The notes beneath the pieces were generated by a model. It was not told the DNA's origin. It saw only the letters and a list, made by a program, of their open reading frames with translations, and ran no database searches. The position numbers and the translations under genes are program-made. DNA of 64,000 bases from Phytomonas francai (Eukaryota > Euglenozoa > Kinetoplastea > Trypanosomatida > Trypanosomatidae): positions 261,225 through 325,224 of the forward strand of contig MJCC01000009.1 in the NCBI GenBank assembly GCA_001766655.1, read 5' to 3'. How positions within the stretch are numbered: position 1 is the stretch's first letter; each line of letters starts with the position of its first letter. This document shows positions 58,973 to 64,000 of the stretch, one piece after another.

Positions 58973-60865
58973 CGAAAAGGTAGAATAATAAAGAAATACG
59001 TTTATCGGATGTAAAGTGGGAGAGAAACGGTGGGACAGGTATGGAGAAAGTAAAACGATCTATCAAATTGTATCAAAAAAAATTTCGTCCTCTTTCCACT
59101 TTGTACGACACACAGTACACTTAGATTTATAGAAGAATCACGCCTAGGATAAGAGGTATATCAATAAAGTAATGCAAAAACGTGTTCAGTGGGTATGTAT
59201 TATTTATTAACTTTATGCAAGTGGTTTTTATATAGGCTATTTGTACAAATGTTATTAATTGCACGCCTATTAAGTAGTAACAAAAAAAAATGTGTAAGAA
59301 AAAACACTGAACGGAAAATATGATTAAGAGTAATATAAAATATATTCGTATTGATTATCTTAGCTACCTTAATATACGCCGAGTCTTTAGAAGTGCTTGA
59401 CAGATGGGGAAAATAAAAAGATAAAGCTACTAAAAACAAAAGATTAAGAAGGGAATTCGAAATCCTTGTCGTGTATATATCCAACAATAGAATATTTGAA
59501 TGTATAAAATGAACACTCAGATAGGGGGAAAAAGAAGTAGTTTATCAAATAAACTCAAAAGATATACACTTCTTCAGACAACAACAAAATTAATTGGATT
59601 ATATTCTTTATTTGTCTTTGTTAGAGAAGGCAACAAGAAATATTTCAAAGAGTATAAGTTTGTATTTTTTTTCTCAATCCTTCCTAACTCCAACAGTTGG
59701 ATATATGTATATGAGTATACGTATATATCACTTAAGCCCAAGATAGTCTAGTATATAATGTCCAAACTTAAAGCAACACGGAAAAATTCCACAAAATGGA
59801 AACCAAAAAAAAAGTCCTCAAAAGGAACAAATTCTGTATAAGCGGTGGCCAACTTCACACGCCTTGAAATATATATGTATATGCGTATAATCAGGCAATA
59901 TTCAAAATCCGAATATTAGAGCTAGAAAATGAACGACAGTTTCCTCTCTGTGAGTGACCCTAGAGGGGTTGAACCACAGAATTATATATATAGATATATA
60001 GAGATAGATAGATAGATTACGACAATCCGGCACGGGCAAAGAAAAAAAGATTTTTTTTTGCTTGTATGGTAAAAAAAAGAAGCCTCTACCGACGTTTCGA
60101 CCTTTCTCAGTGCTAATTTCGTTTGTGCCTAATATCTATTTGTGTTATCCGTTACAGTTTGTGATTAGAGGCTAAACAACAAAATATAGATAGTTGCACA
60201 ATAATAAGAAACCAACCTCAAACAGTAAATGGTATAAGAAACTACACGGGAAAGGGAATAGCAAGAATATCTGAATTTATTTTAATCTGGAAAAGAAGCT
60301 GCGTATAAAACCCGATAGTAGTGCTAAAAATGAAATACGCAAAATAAGGAAAATTTGCACAAAATATACTTAAATGTTAATGAAATGGTTGGGGAAAAAT
60401 GAGAAACAAAGCAAACCAAACTACCTTAGTTTTTTTAAGACTACTCCTGATTTGTTTTGTGTGTGTGTTATGAGCCCTTTATGAATGTATGAAGGTGCAA
60501 AAATAATAACAATGATAATAAATAAAAGAGAGAAAAGGGGACAACGAGGGAAGACATTATAGCCGTTTGGTCTCGGATTTGCATGAGAAGAATTTTATGC
60601 TAGCCATGCAAACAGCATATTCAGTTGTTATTGTTTTTGTGTGTGGCACAGTGTCGTTATTTTCTTTTCTTTTTTCTGATATCCTCCTAGTAGATTTACT
60701 GCGTTAAAAAACGATACCTTATCTTCATAGCACTCCGATCCCTCCCATTTCGTCTGTGTAAGTATCGCTTTTTTACCTTTCACCCGGTTAGGAGGAAAAA
60801 AACATCGACGTATCCTTTTACCCCTCGTTGCATTATCTTTTTATTTTACATAAATAATTCTTTGG

Positions 60866-60894
60866 TTCAAGCCGGAGGATTCGAACCCGACAAG
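60866..60894 (-). pseudogene. Possible tRNA 3'-half relic
   Basis: On - the sequence has GGGTTCGAATCC (B-box-like T arm) followed by TCCGGCTTG, similar to the 3' end of tRNA-Leu in this window. The upstream bases do not form a matching acceptor or anticodon arm. Confidence 0.2.
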
Positions 60895-61354
60895 AACACC
60901 CTTATTATCTCAAGCTGAGGCGAGAAGGCTGCAAACACAGGTAACCCGAGAAGTGCTACATAGGAGGAAAAGAATTAATGTTTACATGCTATCTAAAATG
61001 AACACATAATCAAAGAGTGACAAAAATTCAATACATCTGTAATTTAGTGCTTGTTTCCCTTCTTTTTCATCTTAAAAATATCTAAGTCCGGTACTGCTTA
61101 GATTTCGCGTTATACATACAGAAGCTAACATATATATTTAGACATATATAGATTTTAAAACATAAAGAACAATGAAACGATTTAACATCAATAGCACCCC
61201 CTTATAAATCATTACAAACAGACTCAGCAAAGCTGGAAGCGCATGTGCAACTTTCAAACAGGGAGAAAAGTGAGGAAGGCGACTGGGTGAACTAAACTAC
61301 GCCCCCAACTTCTATACATGCCTCTTTTCCGCATTGTTGCCCTGTGCAAGGTGT

Positions 61355-63265
61355 TTAAATTATGGACCTCCTTATCATTTCATCGCGCTTTGCTTTCGCT
61401 TCCGCTTCGAGAAATGCCTGATCACGTATGTACTTTGTGCAGAAGTCTTTGTAAAGCGGCTGGGCATCCTTTTCTTGATTGAACTTCGTCACGGGGTCCT
61501 CCATCGCCATGATCTTTTCGAGTGGGATCAAACGGTCTATCTGAAGTACCACGTACATCTCATCGAGCACATTAACCATCTCCTGCAGGGTGATGGTGGT
61601 GTCCTCGATCGGCAGCGCGTAGCGTGCGTAGTAGTCCCCAAGCAAACGTGTTGAAATGGTCTCGAACTCTGACTTGAACTCCGTTTCGAGGAACGCGCTC
61701 ACGGAGATGGAGACCTTCTCCAAAGCCTTGTCTCGGCGGCTGCGCGGGCTGTCTGAGGATGAAGTAGTCTTCCGCCTAGATTTCTGGCTCTCTTTGGCGG
61801 CCTCAGTATTAAAGAAGTTCACCACCGACTTCACGATAGAGGGTGGTAGCGAGAAGGTGCGGGGTGGATCGCTGAGGACCTCCACAGTATCGCCGGTATT
61901 CATGCTGGTCATGCTGAATCTGGAACTCTTGGAGCTGTCTAGCATGCTCAGCCGCGCCAGGCTCACAAGCCGGGAACCGTGGCGCACGCAATCTGGGATG
62001 TAAGACGCGTCGCGTTCCTTGTAAAACTGATACACGGGCTTTTGCGATGGTGGGTCCTCATACGCAGTCTTGCTGCCCAAAAGGAGGCTCAGTATTGAGA
62101 GCGTTATTTCACCATCCTCATTCTCTGGAGGCTCATTCCCCGATTCGGGATTCTCATGAATTTCCCGCATCGCTTGTTCAGACGCGGCGGCGGAGATCAG
62201 TGAGTTGGCCTCCTCATCGGTGAGCAGGTAATCACGAAGGCGCAAGCGATGGAAATCCTCCGGCAACCTTAATCGACGATTGGGTGCTCCCAGGTACAAA
62301 AAGTCCATCGAGTCATCGCTTTTCTCAACCGATTTTTCTTGAGAGCCCTTTTCTACGTTCTGGTTATACCGCTCCACAGCGCGGATGATTTGCTTCCAGT
62401 TCGCCACGATCAGCACGTATGGCTCGTCGAGCGGCTCCATGACTGAAGCTTCGCTACCGCTCTGGCCGAACAAACTTCCTCGTTTTTCAGCATCAAGCTT
62501 CGGCTTCGACTCACCAATGTACTGTGCAATGTCAACATCTGTCTTGTAGTTCATATATACCAGTTGCAAAAAGGTATTAATACTGATAGAGCTGTCGCTG
62601 CGCTTTTTCGGTTTTTTGAGGGCAATTCGCTCGACAAACTGTTCCTGCAAAACAGGGTAGGGGCAGTTCATGACGAGGGATTTGAGGTGCACCCAGCCTG
62701 TACCGTTCTCATCCAGGTAATTGAACAGGTCCTTCATCTTGAAATACCGGTCTTGGTAGTAGTTCATAACTCGCTCCACGTTGCGCTGGCCGAAGTTGGC
62801 AATGATGTTTCCGACGTTCCTGCCGACATGAGTCCCATTGACTTCAAAGCTGATCAGGTTGCTGTTATTTCGCATCAAATCGATGATGTATGGGGCGGAG
62901 TAAACGGTGATAAGCTGGTTATCGCTGACATCCACATAGCGTACGGCTGGATGGGTCTCGAGAATTTCACATAACTCCTTCACAAACTCATCGGACACGC
63001 CACAGCCGCGGATGCTGATTTTGCGCAAGATCGAGCTAACTCGAATGATGGGGAGCAGCGCCATACAGCCTTTCGTCCCCAGAAGGCACTTATCAAGCTC
63101 TATGGTGTTGATGGTGTGAAATGCTCCAACCTTTTCGGGAAATAGTTGATAGACGTAATTCTGGGTATGAACACCAAGATCCTCGCAGGTTTTCTTGTAT
63201 GCGTCGCGTGGTGACTTGCCGTCGAAGCTCGTCAGCACTTCATCAAACTTAGCCATGCTGGTCAT
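61355..63265 (-). CDS. Leucine-rich-repeat protein with EF-hand-like segment
   Basis: A 636-residue protein with start ATG 63265 (MTSMAKFDEVLTSFDG). Residues of about 60-190 form LRRs of the ribonuclease-inhibitor type (INTIELDKCLLGTKGCMALL, LRKISIRGCGVSDEFVKELC, VRYVDVSDNQLITVYSAPYI, LISFEVNGTHVG). An EF-hand-like element follows (MKDLFNYLDENGTGWVHLKS: Asp, Glu, Gly spaced as in a loop). The remainder is mainly helical and charged, with a Lys/Ser-rich linker near 485-520 and a C-terminal helix rich in Ala/Glu/Lys. LRR plus Ca2+-loop proteins are common in kinetoplastid flagella and cytoskeleton, which is an inference. The orthologue is not identified. Confidence 0.8.
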   Translation of the reverse strand: MTSMAKFDEVLTSFDGKSPRDAYKKTCEDLGVHTQNYVYQLFPEKVGAFHTINTIELDKCLLGTKGCMALLPIIRVSSILRKISIRGCGVSDEFVKELCEILETHPAVRYVDVSDNQLITVYSAPYIIDLMRNNSNLISFEVNGTHVGRNVGNIIANFGQRNVERVMNYYQDRYFKMKDLFNYLDENGTGWVHLKSLVMNCPYPVLQEQFVERIALKKPKKRSDSSISINTFLQLVYMNYKTDVDIAQYIGESKPKLDAEKRGSLFGQSGSEASVMEPLDEPYVLIVANWKQIIRAVERYNQNVEKGSQEKSVEKSDDSMDFLYLGAPNRRLRLPEDFHRLRLRDYLLTDEEANSLISAAASEQAMREIHENPESGNEPPENEDGEITLSILSLLLGSKTAYEDPPSQKPVYQFYKERDASYIPDCVRHGSRLVSLARLSMLDSSKSSRFSMTSMNTGDTVEVLSDPPRTFSLPPSIVKSVVNFFNTEAAKESQKSRRKTTSSSDSPRSRRDKALEKVSISVSAFLETEFKSEFETISTRLLGDYYARYALPIEDTTITLQEMVNVLDEMYVVLQIDRLIPLEKIMAMEDPVTKFNQEKDAQPLYKDFCTKYIRDQAFLEAEAKAKRDEMIRRSII

Positions 63266-63630
63266 TTTCGGATCCTTGTCTGAAAATATGTGGGTGTATG
63301 CAAAAAATGAGAATTTCCTTTAGTTCAGATCGCCTGAAAGTTAGTATATGTTTTATGATTCTTTTTAGATGTAGATCTACCTATCCTTAAATATAGGTAA
63401 CGCTAGAGACTACACTCGTCAACACCAAAATAATCGAAAAGAAATACAATGATCTCAAAAGAAGCAAAAGTTGGGATCAATTATACCCCCATTTGGAGAA
63501 AAGTCTTTCAAATTGTATGGAAAAGGAAATCATACAAACAGAAAAAAAAAAGGCATCCATTTTTCCCGCTGTTTGATTGTTTAATCGTCATTCCTTAGAA
63601 AGGAATGTGGATTCTAGAGATAAAATGAGG
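63266..63630. other. Spacer
   Basis: AT-rich with A runs near 63541-63551 and a short 5' region of the LRR gene. No gene is seen. Confidence 0.5.
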
Positions 63631-64000
63631 TTACTTTTCTTTGCTTTCCAACACTCGCATCATGGCCTGCTGCATGCGGCGTGCTGTCGTCTCCACCAAC
63701 TCAGATGTTGTGTTGTTCTCATTCGCTATAGCTCTATTGTCTGCTAGCCGGCGACGTAAGGGTAAAGAACAGATAAGGAACGTGTGCTTCAAGGCATAAT
63801 CCACCGCAGCGGTCGCTTGTGCGGACATCCACCGGCGTGCTAACCTCATGGTTAGTCGAACGCACTCCATGGGCCCATCTTTTTCTCCGCGCTGTGCTGG
63901 AATTGCACACGGAAGAGAAGAGGACCCAGTGCTGTAGGAATCTTCAACAAGGAATACGTTTTCCCACAGGTACGTCCAGATCCTCTGCGCCTGAGCAAAT
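63631..64000 (-). CDS. Hypothetical protein, 5' part beyond the right edge
   Basis: The frame is open from 64000 to a stop at 63631, so at least 122 C-terminal residues are present; the ATG at 63870 is internal because the frame continues to the edge without a stop. The visible part is helical and Arg/Ala/Met-rich, with a segment AVDYALKHTFLICSLPLRRR and a closing Met/Gln/Arg helix. No motif is recognised. It is the most upstream gene of the - array in the window. Confidence 0.6.
   Translation of the reverse strand, partial: FAQAQRIWTYLWENVFLVEDSYSTGSSSLPCAIPAQRGEKDGPMECVRLTMRLARRWMSAQATAAVDYALKHTFLICSLPLRRRLADNRAIANENNTTSELVETTARRMQQAMMRVLESKEK

Larger units (their letters stand above)
58727..61354. 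other. 2.6 kb AT-rich spacer
   Basis: It contains (AAT)n at 58950-58972, many A/T runs, a GATA repeat at 59991-60015 and a B-box-like tRNA 3' half at about 60865-60890. No intact gene is seen. Confidence 0.55.

Noticed and set aside
1..64000. Introns, CRISPR arrays, spliced-leader arrays, rRNA and transposons
   Set aside because: I looked for GT-AG-interrupted frames, spaced direct repeats, conserved leader sequence, rRNA cores and reverse-transcriptase or transposase motifs and saw none that I could support.

Overview
This 64 kb window looks like nuclear DNA of a kinetoplastid flagellate, most likely a trypanosomatid. The evidence is its layout. Every gene I can support is an uninterrupted ORF. 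All genes from position 3 to 30726 lie on the + strand and all from 32021 to 64000 on the - strand, so there are two polycistronic-style arrays that converge. Three tRNA genes sit in the convergent strand-switch region between them (about 30.7-32.0 kb). Many ATGs are preceded by a pyrimidine tract and an AG, as expected for spliced-leader trans-splicing. Coding DNA is very GC-rich, most strongly in the middle of long genes, while the spacers are AT-rich with microsatellites and homopolymers. I cannot name the genus.

+ strand array: a partial coiled-coil protein; an EF-hand protein with a probable one-base frameshift; the single-subunit mitochondrial RNA polymerase; a hypothetical protein; a large unknown protein with a 9-residue tandem repeat that runs into an assembly gap; SURF6-like and YL1/VPS72-like nuclear proteins; translation factor eIF1; a Bax-inhibitor-1 family membrane protein with a mitochondrial-like N-terminus; an RRM + R3H-like RNA-binding protein; a PHD-finger + GNAT acetyltransferase; two adjacent HPD-motif (J-like) proteins of which the first resembles TCAIM (DUF4460/DUF4461); and Rab7.

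Strand switch: tRNA-Gln(CTG), tRNA-Ile(AAT) and tRNA-Leu(TAA), all on +, each followed by a T run.

- strand array, in transcription order from the right edge: a partial unknown protein; an LRR/EF-hand-like protein; a two-RRM protein; a short unknown protein; a rhomboid-like protein with a UBA domain; a RUN-like-domain protein; a FAXC/metaxin-like GST-fold protein; a 67-aa unknown protein; RBX1; SDHA; a TEX10/IPI1-like ribosome-assembly factor; AARSD1-type alanyl-tRNA editing protein; RFC2; and a fatty acyl-CoA reductase. As is usual for kinetoplastids, neighbours are not functionally grouped.

The most interesting leads are a 248-nt nested inverted-repeat island in the RFC2-AARSD1 spacer (candidate structured RNA), the tandem HPD-protein pair, the PHD-GNAT fusion, the 27-bp coding minisatellite, and a 30-nt microsatellite block shared exactly between a spacer and a nearby coding sequence. 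All function calls are from reading the sequence; no database search was run.
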